Shown here piece after piece: positions 30,996 to 39,053 of a DNA stretch of 46,346 nucleotides (its first letter is position 1; every line of letters begins with the position of its first letter). The stretch lies in contig JAEUJI010000274.1 of NCBI GenBank assembly GCA_016794805.1, positions 1 through 46,346 of the forward strand. Reading direction: 5' to 3'. The stretch comes from Gemmatimonadota bacterium. Its GTDB lineage: Bacteria > Gemmatimonadota > Gemmatimonadetes > Gemmatimonadales > GWC2-71-9. The notes below the pieces were generated by a model that searched no databases, was not told the DNA's origin, and saw only the letters and a program-made list of their open reading frames with translations. Position numbers and translations under genes: made by a program.

Positions 30996-33542
30996 CTTCG
31001 TCCTCCGCGTCGGCTCCGCCACCAGCGGATCGTCCGGCCAGTGGTGCTTCGGGTAGCGGCCCTTCATCTCCTTCTTCACGTCGAAGTAGCTGCTGCGCCA
31101 GAAGCCGGCCAGGTCACGGGTCACCTGCACCGGCCGCTGGGCGGGCGAGAGCAGGTGCATGGTGATCGGGACCCGTCCGCCGGCGATGCGCGGCGTCTCC
31201 GTCAGGCCGAAGACCTCCTGTAGCCGTACCGCAAGCACCGGGGCCTCGGGGTCGGTGTAGTCCACCCGAATCCTGGAGCCGGTGGGAACCGGGAGGTGCG
31301 TCGGCGCCAGTTCCTCCAGCCGCCGGCGCTGGTCCCAGTCGAGCAGGCCGTGGAGCGCAGGGCCGGGGTCGAGCCGCGCCAGGTCGGCGCCCCGGCGCAC
31401 GCCGGTCAGCGCCGGGCCGAGCCACTGGTCCAGCCGGCGGAGCAGGGCGTCGTCGTCCACGGCGGGCCATCCGGCGCCCAGGTGCCGGTGGCAGAAGGCG
31501 AGCCGCTGGCGCAGCGCGAGCGATTCCTCATTCCAGCCGAGACGGTCGAGGCCGAGTCGCCGCACCCGTTCCAGCACGACGCCCTGGACCAGGGCCGCTT
31601 CGGGGTTCCGGAGCGGCTTCTCCTCCATGATGATGGCGCCGAGCTGCTTGCGGCGCACGGCGACCAGGGTATCCGCCTGCTCGTCCCAGCCCACGACCTC
31701 CGCGTCCTCCAACTGGGATCCGAACAGCGCCAGCACCTCCGCCCGCTCCAGCGGCGCGCCGAGCCAGATCCGGCTGTCGCGTGGATTGCCATCCAATTCG
31801 GCCGCAACCACGAACTCGGCCCGGATCAGCGAGGGCGCCTCGGTGAACGCGCCCTGCCCGTTGCGGAGCAGGAACCGTCCGCCCTGCCCCGCCCGCCGGA
31901 TCCCGACCCGATCGGGATACGCGAGCGCCACCAGCGCCGCCGGCGAGAGCGCCGGCCCGTCGGCTGCGCGCCGGCGGAGCCGGCGTTCCCAGTCCCTCGC
32001 GGCCTCGCGCACCCGGTGCAGGGTACCGCGATCGACGGTGAGTCCGTGGTACATGGGCGGCGTGCTGCGTTCAGCGAGGAGCTCGAGCCGGAGCCGGAGG
32101 TCCGGATCCCCTTGCCCCGGCGGGGCCCGGAGGAAGTCCCGTTCCTCCAGCAGCGCCGCCAGCCGGGCCGCGACCGGCAGCTCACCCCGGTCGGCGGCGG
32201 TCAGCAGCAGGTGGGCCAGCCTCGGGTGAGTGCCGAGGTCGGCGAGGGCGCGGCCGTGGGGCGTGATCCCGCCGGCGGCATCGAGCGCGCCTAACTCGGC
32301 GAGCAGGGTCCGGCCCTCTGCGAGGGCGGCCGCCGGGGGCGGGTCGAGCCAGCGGAGCGTGGCCGGGTCGGCGATGCCGGCGGCGGCGAGTTCCAGCGCG
32401 AGGGGAGCGAGGTCCGCCTCCAGGATCTCCGGGGTAGTCCGCGGCAGCAGGTGGTGGTCCTCCGCCTCGGGCCAGAGCCGGTAGCAGGTGCCGGGGGCGG
32501 TGCGTCCGGCGCGGCCGCGGCGCTGATCGGCGGAGGCCCGCGAGACCCGCACGGTCACCAGCCGCGTCATCCCCGACCCGGGCGAGAAGCGGGGCACCCG
32601 GGCCAGCCCGCTGTCCACCACCACCCGCACGCCTTCAATCGTGATGCTGGTCTCCGCGATGCTCGTGGCGAGCACCACCTTGCGCCGGCCCGCGGGGCTG
32701 GGGGCGATGGCGGCATCCTGCGATTCGCCGGCGAGCATCCCGTGCAGCGGGAAGAGCTGCGCCCCGCGGAGCGCCGCCGGATCTCCCGCCAGCTGCTCCG
32801 CCGCGCGGGTGATCTCGCCGGAACCGGGGAGGAAGGCGAGGATGTCGCCCTCGCTCTCCGCCAGGGCCTGCCGCACCGCGCCCGCGACCGCCGCCTCGAC
32901 TCGCTGCTCCGCCCGCCGGGGGAGGTACTGGGTCACGACGGGGTAGGCCCGCCCTTCATTGCTGATGACGGGCGCTCCGCCGAGGAGGGTGGTGACCGCG
33001 GCACCGTCCAGGGTGGCGGACATGACCAGGAGCCGGAGGTCGGGGCGGAGGACGGCGCGGGATTCGAGCACGAGGGCCAGGCCGAGGTCGGCATGCAGGC
33101 TGCGCTCGTGGAACTCGTCGAAGATGACGAGGCCGACGCCGCCCAGCTCCGGATCGTGCTGGACCATGCGGGTGAGAATCCCCTCGGTCACCACCTCGAT
33201 GCGAGTCCCCGGACCGACCACGGCATCGCGCCGGATCCGGTAGCCGACGGTCTGGCCGGGCGCCTCGCCGAGCAGGGCCGCCATGCGCCGTGCGGCGGCC
33301 CGCGCGGCGATGCGCCGCGGCTCGAGCAGCAGGATCTTCCGGCCCCCGAGCCACGGGGCATCCCGCAGCGCGAGCGGAACCAGGGTCGTCTTGCCGGCCC
33401 CGGGCGGGGCCTGCAGCACGGCCGCGGCGGCGCGCTGCAGCGCCTCCGCGAGCGCGGGAAGCACGGGTTCGACCGGGAGCGGCGCAGGTTTCACGAAAGC
33501 AAGGATACAGCCCGGCGGCTTGATGCGCCGGGCGGCCGGCAT
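30987..33542 (-). CDS. hrpB: HrpB-type ATP-dependent RNA helicase
   Basis: 851 residues from ATG 33542, with GGGAAGG near it; GTG 33494 (835 residues) is the alternative. It is a DExH-box helicase: Walker A APPGAGKTTL, Walker B VIFDEFHERS, motif III SATLDG, motif V region VVLATSIAETSITIEGV and motif VI DQRRGRAGRTAPGTCYRLW. The C-terminal HrpB-specific end is well preserved: FWRSSYFDVKKEMKGRYPKH and WPDDPL. Length matches E. coli HrpB (about 809). Its role in bacteria is poorly defined RNA metabolism. It is divergent from the PP2C gene with only 45 bases between starts. Confidence 0.95.
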   Translation of the reverse strand: MPAARRIKPPGCILAFVKPAPLPVEPVLPALAEALQRAAAAVLQAPPGAGKTTLVPLALRDAPWLGGRKILLLEPRRIAARAAARRMAALLGEAPGQTVGYRIRRDAVVGPGTRIEVVTEGILTRMVQHDPELGGVGLVIFDEFHERSLHADLGLALVLESRAVLRPDLRLLVMSATLDGAAVTTLLGGAPVISNEGRAYPVVTQYLPRRAEQRVEAAVAGAVRQALAESEGDILAFLPGSGEITRAAEQLAGDPAALRGAQLFPLHGMLAGESQDAAIAPSPAGRRKVVLATSIAETSITIEGVRVVVDSGLARVPRFSPGSGMTRLVTVRVSRASADQRRGRAGRTAPGTCYRLWPEAEDHHLLPRTTPEILEADLAPLALELAAAGIADPATLRWLDPPPAAALAEGRTLLAELGALDAAGGITPHGRALADLGTHPRLAHLLLTAADRGELPVAARLAALLEERDFLRAPPGQGDPDLRLRLELLAERSTPPMYHGLTVDRGTLHRVREAARDWERRLRRRAADGPALSPAALVALAYPDRVGIRRAGQGGRFLLRNGQGAFTEAPSLIRAEFVVAAELDGNPRDSRIWLGAPLERAEVLALFGSQLEDAEVVGWDEQADTLVAVRRKQLGAIIMEEKPLRNPEAALVQGVVLERVRRLGLDRLGWNEESLALRQRLAFCHRHLGAGWPAVDDDALLRRLDQWLGPALTGVRRGADLARLDPGPALHGLLDWDQRRRLEELAPTHLPVPTGSRIRVDYTDPEAPVLAVRLQEVFGLTETPRIAGGRVPITMHLLSPAQRPVQVTRDLAGFWRSSYFDVKKEMKGRYPKHHWPDDPLVAEPTRRTKRR

Positions 33543-33587
33543 ACCTTCCCGGAGGGTACCGACCCGCCACAACCGGGAGGTCTGGGC

Positions 33588-34460
33588 ATGGCAGAGGAGG
33601 CGGCGCCGGCGCCGGCGCGTCCGTTGGGTCAGCAGATCGACCTGTATGGCCTGTCGGACGTCGGCAGGGAGCGGACGGAGAACCAGGACCACTTCCTGAT
33701 CGCCAGCATCCACAAGGTGATGGACGTGGTCCAGACCAGCCTCCCGGAGGAGATGCTCGGGGAGCTGCGCAGCCCGTCGCGCGGCTACGTCTTCCTGGTG
33801 GCGGACGGGGTCGGCGGGGTGCCTGGGGGCCAGGCGGCGAGCCGCACCGCCCTGCAGGCGATCGTCGACTACGTGCTGCGCACGATGGACCTGTACGTCC
33901 AGATGGACCCGGACGTGGAGCCGGTGTTCCTGGCCGACCTGGTCCGGTCGGTGGAGAAGAGCCACGAGGCGGTGCGCGCCGCGGGGGCGGAGGACGATGA
34001 GCGCGCCGGCATGGCGACCACCCTGACCATGGTCTGCATCCGCTGGCCCAAGGGCTACCTGGTGCATGTCGGGGACAGCCGCTGCTACCGGCTGCGCGAC
34101 GGCCAGCTGGAACTGCTGACCCGGGACCAGACGATGGCCCAGGCGATGATCGACGCGGGGGCGCTGTCGGAAGACCAGGCGGAGCGGTCCAATCTCAAGC
34201 ACGTGCTGTACAGCGCCCTGGGGGCGACCCGGGCGGAGCCGTTCACGCTGGCCACCGACATCCGGTGGGACGACCGAATGCTGCTCTGCACCGATGGGGT
34301 CACCAAGCACGTGACCGATGACGAGATCCGCGACGCGCTGGCCCGGTCGGTCAGCGCGGAATCCACTGCCCGCGAGCTGCTGGCGCTGGCGCTGGAACGC
34401 GGCGGCAGCGACAACACCACCCTGATCGTGGGCCGGCTCAACCGGCCGTCCCAGGACTGA
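33588..34460 (+). CDS. PP2C-family Ser/Thr protein phosphatase
   Basis: 290 residues from ATG 33588, with GGGAGG upstream. The PP2C motifs are in order: DVGRERTENQDHF, VADGVGGVPGGQAAS, GMATTLTMVCI, VHVGDSRCYRLRDGQL, LTRDQTMAQAM, LLCTDGVTKHVTDDEI and GGSDNTTLIV. The metal-binding Asp residues are all present, so it should be an active Mn/Mg-dependent phosphatase. It is soluble, with no membrane helix. It is the natural antagonist of the Ser/Thr kinases at 1960 and 42455. The ABC1-kinase gene starts 43 bases downstream on the same strand. Confidence 0.94.
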   Translation: MAEEAAPAPARPLGQQIDLYGLSDVGRERTENQDHFLIASIHKVMDVVQTSLPEEMLGELRSPSRGYVFLVADGVGGVPGGQAASRTALQAIVDYVLRTMDLYVQMDPDVEPVFLADLVRSVEKSHEAVRAAGAEDDERAGMATTLTMVCIRWPKGYLVHVGDSRCYRLRDGQLELLTRDQTMAQAMIDAGALSEDQAERSNLKHVLYSALGATRAEPFTLATDIRWDDRMLLCTDGVTKHVTDDEIRDALARSVSAESTARELLALALERGGSDNTTLIVGRLNRPSQD

Positions 34461-34503
34461 CGCAGCATCCCGCGCGGGGCCGGCGGGTACCCGTGGCGAG
34501 GCC

Positions 34504-35916
34504 ATGCGAACTTTCACCATCCTGCGCGAGCTGCTCCCGCTCACCCTGAGCCTGATCCGGGACCAGCGCCGCTGGCTCTACTTCGGGGGCCCGGTCCCGC
34601 GCACTCCCGCCTTCCACGCCCGCCGCGCCGAGCGCATCGTCGCGGCCCTGGGCCGCCTCGGTCCCACCTTCGTGAAGATGGGCCAGGTCTTCGCGGGCCG
34701 GAACGATCTCCTCCCCGGCCCGTACGCCGCCGCCTTTGCCACCCTGACGGACCGGGTGCCCCCGGTGCCGTTCGCCGAGGTGGAGCGGGTCATCCTCGAG
34801 AGCTACGGGCACCCCTACACCGAGCTGTTCGAGCACTTCGACCCGACCCCGATCGCGGCGGCCTCCCTCGGGCAGGTGCACCGGGCGGTCCACCAGGGCA
34901 AGGACGTGGCGGTGAAGGTGCTCCGGCCCGGCGTGGCCGAGCTGGTGGACCAGGACATCGTCTCGGCGCGGCGCATCCTCCGGGTGGCGACCCGGTGGTT
35001 CGACCATCCGCACCTGCGCGGGCTGCGCACCGCGGTCGAGGAATTCGCGCTCCGGATCCACGAGGAAATGGACTTCCGGCTGGAGGGGGGCAACGCCATG
35101 GAGTTCGGGCGGCGCTTCGCCGGCGTGCGCGGCGTCCGGATTCCCGGGGTGGTGGAGGCGATGGTGCGGGAGCAGGTGCTGGTCCTCGAGTTCTGCGAGG
35201 GGACCCGGGTGGACGCGCTCGACGACCGGATCGCCTCGGGTGAGCTGCAGCCGGACAGCATCGTCCGCCGGGTGCTGGAGCTGTACATCCGGATGATGCT
35301 GATGGATGGGCTGTTCCACGCCGACCCCCACGCCGGCAACGTGCTGCTGGCCCCCGACGGCGCGCTGGTGCTGGTGGACTTCGGCATGGTGGTGCGGGTG
35401 AGCCGGGAGCGGCGGCGGCAGATCCTCGAGACCGCGCTGGCCTCGATCCGGCGGGATCCCGAGGGGGTAGTGGACGGGTTCTTCGCGCTGGGGATGGTGG
35501 AGCCCGGCACCGACCGGATGCGCATCCGGGCCCTCGCCGACGCGATGCTGGCGCTCGCCGACCAGCGCACCACCACAAAGGAGCGGATCGAGTACCTCAC
35601 CGACCAGCTCCTCTCCGCGATGTACGACTGGCCCATCGTCCTCCCTGGGGACCTCGTCTACTTCGCCCGGACCGCCGCCCTCATCGAGGGGCTGGGCATC
35701 CGCTACGACGCGCGGTTCAACCCCCTGCTCACCGCCACCCCGATCCTCATGGAGCTCCGGCCGCAGATCCTCGCCGCCCTGCGGGACGGCGACCAGCCCG
35801 CCACCAGGGACTGGGCCCGGGAGCTGGGCGATTTCCTCAGCCGCGCCGGCGGCATCCTGCGCCGCGCGGGCGATGAACTCAAGCGACTGATCGGGGAGAA
35901 ACTGTTCCTGGGATGA
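34504..35916 (+). CDS. ABC1/UbiB-family atypical kinase
   Basis: 470 residues from ATG 34504, with GAGG close before it. The family-specific KxGQ motif (TFVKMGQVFAGRNDLLP) and Ala-rich loop (PIAAASLGQVHRA) replace the usual P-loop. VAVKV, EEMDFRLEG, GLFHADPHAGNVLL and LVDFGMVVR complete the active site. The C-terminus lacks the clear membrane hairpin of E. coli UbiB; it ends with an amphipathic charged segment. Family members are ATPases that support ubiquinone and other isoprenoid-lipid metabolism. A 14-base palindrome follows 8 bases after the stop. Confidence 0.92.
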   Translation: MRTFTILRELLPLTLSLIRDQRRWLYFGGPVPRTPAFHARRAERIVAALGRLGPTFVKMGQVFAGRNDLLPGPYAAAFATLTDRVPPVPFAEVERVILESYGHPYTELFEHFDPTPIAAASLGQVHRAVHQGKDVAVKVLRPGVAELVDQDIVSARRILRVATRWFDHPHLRGLRTAVEEFALRIHEEMDFRLEGGNAMEFGRRFAGVRGVRIPGVVEAMVREQVLVLEFCEGTRVDALDDRIASGELQPDSIVRRVLELYIRMMLMDGLFHADPHAGNVLLAPDGALVLVDFGMVVRVSRERRRQILETALASIRRDPEGVVDGFFALGMVEPGTDRMRIRALADAMLALADQRTTTKERIEYLTDQLLSAMYDWPIVLPGDLVYFARTAALIEGLGIRYDARFNPLLTATPILMELRPQILAALRDGDQPATRDWARELGDFLSRAGGILRRAGDELKRLIGEKLFLG

Positions 35917-35924
35917 GATCGGGC

Positions 35925-35938
35925 TGAAGGGCCCTTCA
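35925..35938. repeat. 14-base perfect palindrome TGAAGGGCCCTTCA
   Basis: This lies between the ABC1-kinase stop and the TonB-family gene start (67 bases before it). With no loop it is a better fit to a protein-binding site than to a terminator. I know no matching regulator. Confidence 0.4.
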
Positions 35939-36004
35939 TGCACGGGTCACTTCACTGTCAGGCGCCCGGTGCTATGCTGGCCACCACCGCACCGGGAGGC
36001 GGCC

Positions 36005-36772
36005 ATGCTCGACGTACTGGTGGCTTCCAAACCCCCGCATCATGCGGGTGCCGCCGAACTGCTCACTTCGTCCCTGCTCCACGCCGGGCTCCTTTCCCTC
36101 GCCCTGGTCACCACCCACACCGCCGTGCAGGTCGCCCGGGAGGTCGTAAGCGACACCTCCCTCATCTTCCTCCCGCGGCTGGCGCCGCCGGCGGTGGACC
36201 GGCCGCACGCCGGCGGGCCGCGCGGCGGCGGGGGCGGGGGCCAGGAAGGGGCGCTGATCATCACCACCAATCCGCCGCCCCGCGGCTTCCAGGTCGTGGC
36301 GGCGGTGCTCCAGGTCCCCACCGAGATTCCCCCGATCGATCCCGGCCTCCGGGCCCTCGATGCGCGGGATTTCACCGGCCGGGGAGTGGAAGGGGGCGTC
36401 GGCTGGGGGGTGGCGGGCGGCACGGGACCGGCGGACCAGCCGCCGGCGCAGATCGCCGAACTGCTCTACAGCGCGAGCACGGAGGACGTCCGCTTCACCC
36501 CGGCGGAACTGGTGACGCAGCCGGCGTTCGAGTACCCGGCGGTGCTCCGGGCGGCGGGCCTCCCGGGCCGCGTCGTGCTGCAGTTCATCATCGACACCCT
36601 GGGCGCGGTGGAGCCGGCCTCGATCACCATCCTCGAGCGGAGCCATGAGGCCTTTGCGACCGCGGCGCGGGACGGAGTCCTCGGCGCCCGCTTCCAGCCG
36701 GCGCACTACGGCGAGCGGCCGGTGCGGCAGCTCAGCAAGTGGCCGGTGAAGTTCGCGCTGGTCACCAACTGA
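36005..36772 (+). CDS. TonB-family protein with C-terminal energy-transducing domain
   Basis: 255 residues from ATG 36005, behind GGGAGG. One N-terminal membrane helix (LLTSSLLHAGLLSLALVTTH) is followed by a Gly/Pro-rich periplasmic region including a poly-Gly run. From about residue 165 comes a TonB_C-like domain: FEYPAVLRAAGLPGRVVLQF, then VEPASITILERSH and a final KWPVKFAL strand. TonB proteins couple inner-membrane proton force to outer-membrane receptors such as that at 6982-9147. No ExbB/ExbD genes are nearby, so this is an orphan or shares another complex. A strong hairpin closes the unit. Confidence 0.85.
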   Translation: MLDVLVASKPPHHAGAAELLTSSLLHAGLLSLALVTTHTAVQVAREVVSDTSLIFLPRLAPPAVDRPHAGGPRGGGGGGQEGALIITTNPPPRGFQVVAAVLQVPTEIPPIDPGLRALDARDFTGRGVEGGVGWGVAGGTGPADQPPAQIAELLYSASTEDVRFTPAELVTQPAFEYPAVLRAAGLPGRVVLQFIIDTLGAVEPASITILERSHEAFATAARDGVLGARFQPAHYGERPVRQLSKWPVKFALVTN

Positions 36773-36784
36773 TCCCCCCTGTGC

Positions 36785-36816
36785 GACGAGGCCCGCACCG
36801 GAGTGCGGGCCTCGTC
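36785..36816. terminator. Perfect 14-bp hairpin between convergent genes
   Basis: GACGAGGCCCGCAC (36785-36798), loop CGGA, and the exact complement (36803-36816) lie between the TonB-family stop and the PDZ-gene stop. It is followed by CCGTTCC rather than a T-run. Confidence 0.85.
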
Positions 36817-36844
36817 CCGTTCCTGCCAGCGAACGACCACCGGG

Positions 36845-37741
36845 TCAGCTGCGCTCGAGCTTCACCCGCTGGCGGGCCTGCGGCGTCTTCCATTCCAGGT
36901 CGCCGCCGCGGGCCGGCGACTTCCAGCTGACCGTCGTCTTCTTCTGCTTGCGCATGATCTCGAGCTTCGCGCTCTCGCCGGCATCATAGCTCCCCAGGAT
37001 CCGGCGGGCGTGCGCCTCGGAGGTAGGACGGCGGCCGTCAATCGTGAGGATGACGTCCCCTGCCCGCAGTTCGCTGGCGGAGTCCTTGGGCGTGCGGAGC
37101 ACCAGCAGCCCCTCGCGGGCCCCGAAGTACTCGCCCAGCTCGGGAGTCAGCTCGGCGAGGTCCAGCCCGCCGCGGCCCTCGAACGAGAAGGTGAACGCGC
37201 CCGGATGGCCCTCCAGCATCATCGGCATGCGCGGCATCCCCTCGGGCCCCGTACGCATGCGGGGCATCTCGGGCATCTCGAAGCGGAAGCCGCGTCCCAG
37301 CGCCATCCGCCCCAGATCGCGGGCGACGATCCGGGCCTTCCGGGCGTCGGTGCCGCGGCGATACTCCACGTCCACGGTATCGCCCGGCTCCAGCTTCCGG
37401 GCCAGTTCGAGGAGCTTCGCGGCGGGGCCGGACTCGTCGTCGTCCTCGGCCTTGAGCCCGCCGAGCGCGACGCCGTTGAACCGGGTGATGATGTCGCCCT
37501 CCTTGAGGCCGGCCTCGGCGGCGGGACCGTCGTCGGTCACGGCGGAGATCCGGGCCCCGTAGCGGTCGGTGTCCTTGTCGGGCCGCATGTCGAGGGAGAC
37601 GCCGATCCGCGGCCGGCCGGCGGTGAAGGTGAAGACCCGGGACTCGCCATCATCCTGGGCGACGAGGGGGGCGGCCGGCAGCAGGGCCGGCGAGAGTGCG
37701 GCAAGGACGGTCAGGGTCCGCGACCAGCGGCGGTGCAGCAT
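36845..37741 (-). CDS. Secreted protein with two PDZ domains
   Basis: 298 residues from ATG 37741, with GGAG six bases upstream. The signal peptide ends in APLVAQ. The first PDZ domain (about 45-140) has GARISAVTDDGPAAEAGLKE and GDIITRFNGVAL. A Met/Pro/Arg-rich middle follows. The second PDZ domain (about 205-275) has LLVLRTPKDSASELRAGDVI and LTIDGRRPTSEAHARRILG. No protease triad or HtrA-type catalytic domain is present, so it is a peptide-binding adaptor in the periplasm. It is the last of four same-strand envelope genes, 66 bases behind the previous one. Confidence 0.9.
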   Translation of the reverse strand: MLHRRWSRTLTVLAALSPALLPAAPLVAQDDGESRVFTFTAGRPRIGVSLDMRPDKDTDRYGARISAVTDDGPAAEAGLKEGDIITRFNGVALGGLKAEDDDESGPAAKLLELARKLEPGDTVDVEYRRGTDARKARIVARDLGRMALGRGFRFEMPEMPRMRTGPEGMPRMPMMLEGHPGAFTFSFEGRGGLDLAELTPELGEYFGAREGLLVLRTPKDSASELRAGDVILTIDGRRPTSEAHARRILGSYDAGESAKLEIMRKQKKTTVSWKSPARGGDLEWKTPQARQRVKLERS

Positions 37742-37807
37742 GGTGACTCCACGGGAGCAAGGGACGCCGGAAATGATGCCGGACCCCCGCGGAGGGTCGC
37801 AGGGGGC

Positions 37808-38656
37808 TCAGTGCCGGGGGGTCTCCGGATGGACCAGGCCCCCGAGGCTGCCGTGGCCGCAGGAAGGGCAGGCGTCCGTGAGATCGTGCTCCAGGTCCCG
37901 CCACCCGGCCTGGAGCCGTTGCAGGGCGGGACCGGACGGTTCGGCCGCCAGGGCGCGCCGGAGCGCCGCCGCATGCGCGGCCAGTACACTGTCGACCCGC
38001 CCCGATTCGGCGTCACCGAGCCGGTGCCGGAGGCGAAGCAGCGTCGCCAGGTAGCGCTCGCCGCCGGCGGCGAGGGACGCCGCGAGCGTGACCTCGCGGG
38101 GTTCCCCGGCAGCTGGTGGTGGCGGCAGACCCAGCCTGGCAAAGGGGAGGGCCCAGTTGTCGGTGGCGAAGAGGCCGGCGGGATTGTCGAGCCAGACCCA
38201 GGCGTGGAGCACCGCGATGCGGGGACCGGCGGCCGCCGACGCAGCTTCCCCCGAGGCGTGGCCCAGGATGAAGCTCTCCTCGTCCACGCTGCCGGCGTGA
38301 TAGTGCCAGGCATCGGCAGGCACAGGGAGCGACGAGGTGGGGAGGCCCTCGCCCACCAGCTGGGCATAGGCCACTCCCACCAGCGTCGGCCGGCCGCCCA
38401 GCATGGCATACTCGAGAATCGGTGGCTCGAGCGGAACCACGGTGCCACGCACGATTCGTGGGACGCTGATCCAGTGCTCCCCCATGCTGGGGAAGTCTGG
38501 GCCCACCTTCCGGTACCCATCCGCGATGGCCACGGACTGGTCGGCATAGCGGCGGGTAGCCTCGCGTACCGCCGTGACGAAGGCAGCCGGGTCTGATTGC
38601 GCCGCAAGCGGGGCCGTGGCCCCCAGGAGGAGGCCCCAGGCGGGGGCAAGCCTCAC
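37808..38656 (-). CDS. Secreted protein of unknown function
   Basis: 282 residues from GTG 38656, which overlaps the upstream lipoprotein stop (GTGA). The signal peptide ends in APLAAQ. Recognisable blocks are GPDFPSMGEHWISV, PPILEYAMLGGRPTLVGVAY, DAWHYHAGSVDEES and LHAWVWLDNPAGLFA. The His residues in these blocks (HW, WHYH, LHAW) could form a metal site. The C-terminal third is helical and ends with CPSCGHG, a single CxxC pair. I do not recognise the family; a DUF5602-like secreted protein is a loose possibility. Confidence 0.75.
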   Translation of the reverse strand: MRLAPAWGLLLGATAPLAAQSDPAAFVTAVREATRRYADQSVAIADGYRKVGPDFPSMGEHWISVPRIVRGTVVPLEPPILEYAMLGGRPTLVGVAYAQLVGEGLPTSSLPVPADAWHYHAGSVDEESFILGHASGEAASAAAGPRIAVLHAWVWLDNPAGLFATDNWALPFARLGLPPPPAAGEPREVTLAASLAAGGERYLATLLRLRHRLGDAESGRVDSVLAAHAAALRRALAAEPSGPALQRLQAGWRDLEHDLTDACPSCGHGSLGGLVHPETPRH

Positions 38657-39051
38657 GGCGCAGTCAGCACGGCGTCCTGCCCGTAAGCCAGGAGCAGCTC
38701 ATGCTCGAGCTCCGGAGAAACTCCCTGCGGATAGCGGCTCATGAGCCGAAGCTGGCGCCGCAGCTCCCGGCCCGGGACGCCTGCCACGATCTGGGTCCGG
38801 AAGGATTCACCGCTCCCGACGGCGTCGAACGAGACCCTGACAATGCGCCCGGGCTCCCGCACCAGGAATTGCGTCGAGTCCACGGCGAGCAGTTCACCGT
38901 AGACCTTCTGCCCGCCCCGGAGGTCCAGGCTGATGTTCGCGCCCTGGGCCTGCGCGGCCGGCGCCCAGTCGGCCACCTTCGGGCCCATGGAACAGCCGGC
39001 CACCTGCAGCGCCAGCACCCCGACACACAACAGCGCTCGCCGCGAATGCAT
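38653..39051 (-). CDS. Small lipoprotein
   Basis: 132 residues from ATG 39051, three bases after the stop of the 516-residue lipoprotein gene (TGA, two bases, ATG). The signal ends in LQVAGC (Cys19). The rest resembles an SH3-like or Sm-like barrel pattern: LDLRGGQKVYGELLAVDSTQ, then FLVREPGRIVRVSFDAV. This is typical of short lipoproteins found with larger partners. Function is unknown. Both neighbours overlap or nearly touch it, so the three genes surely form one transcript. Confidence 0.8.
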   Translation of the reverse strand: MHSRRALLCVGVLALQVAGCSMGPKVADWAPAAQAQGANISLDLRGGQKVYGELLAVDSTQFLVREPGRIVRVSFDAVGSGESFRTQIVAGVPGRELRRQLRLMSRYPQGVSPELEHELLLAYGQDAVLTAP

Positions 39052-39053
39052 GG

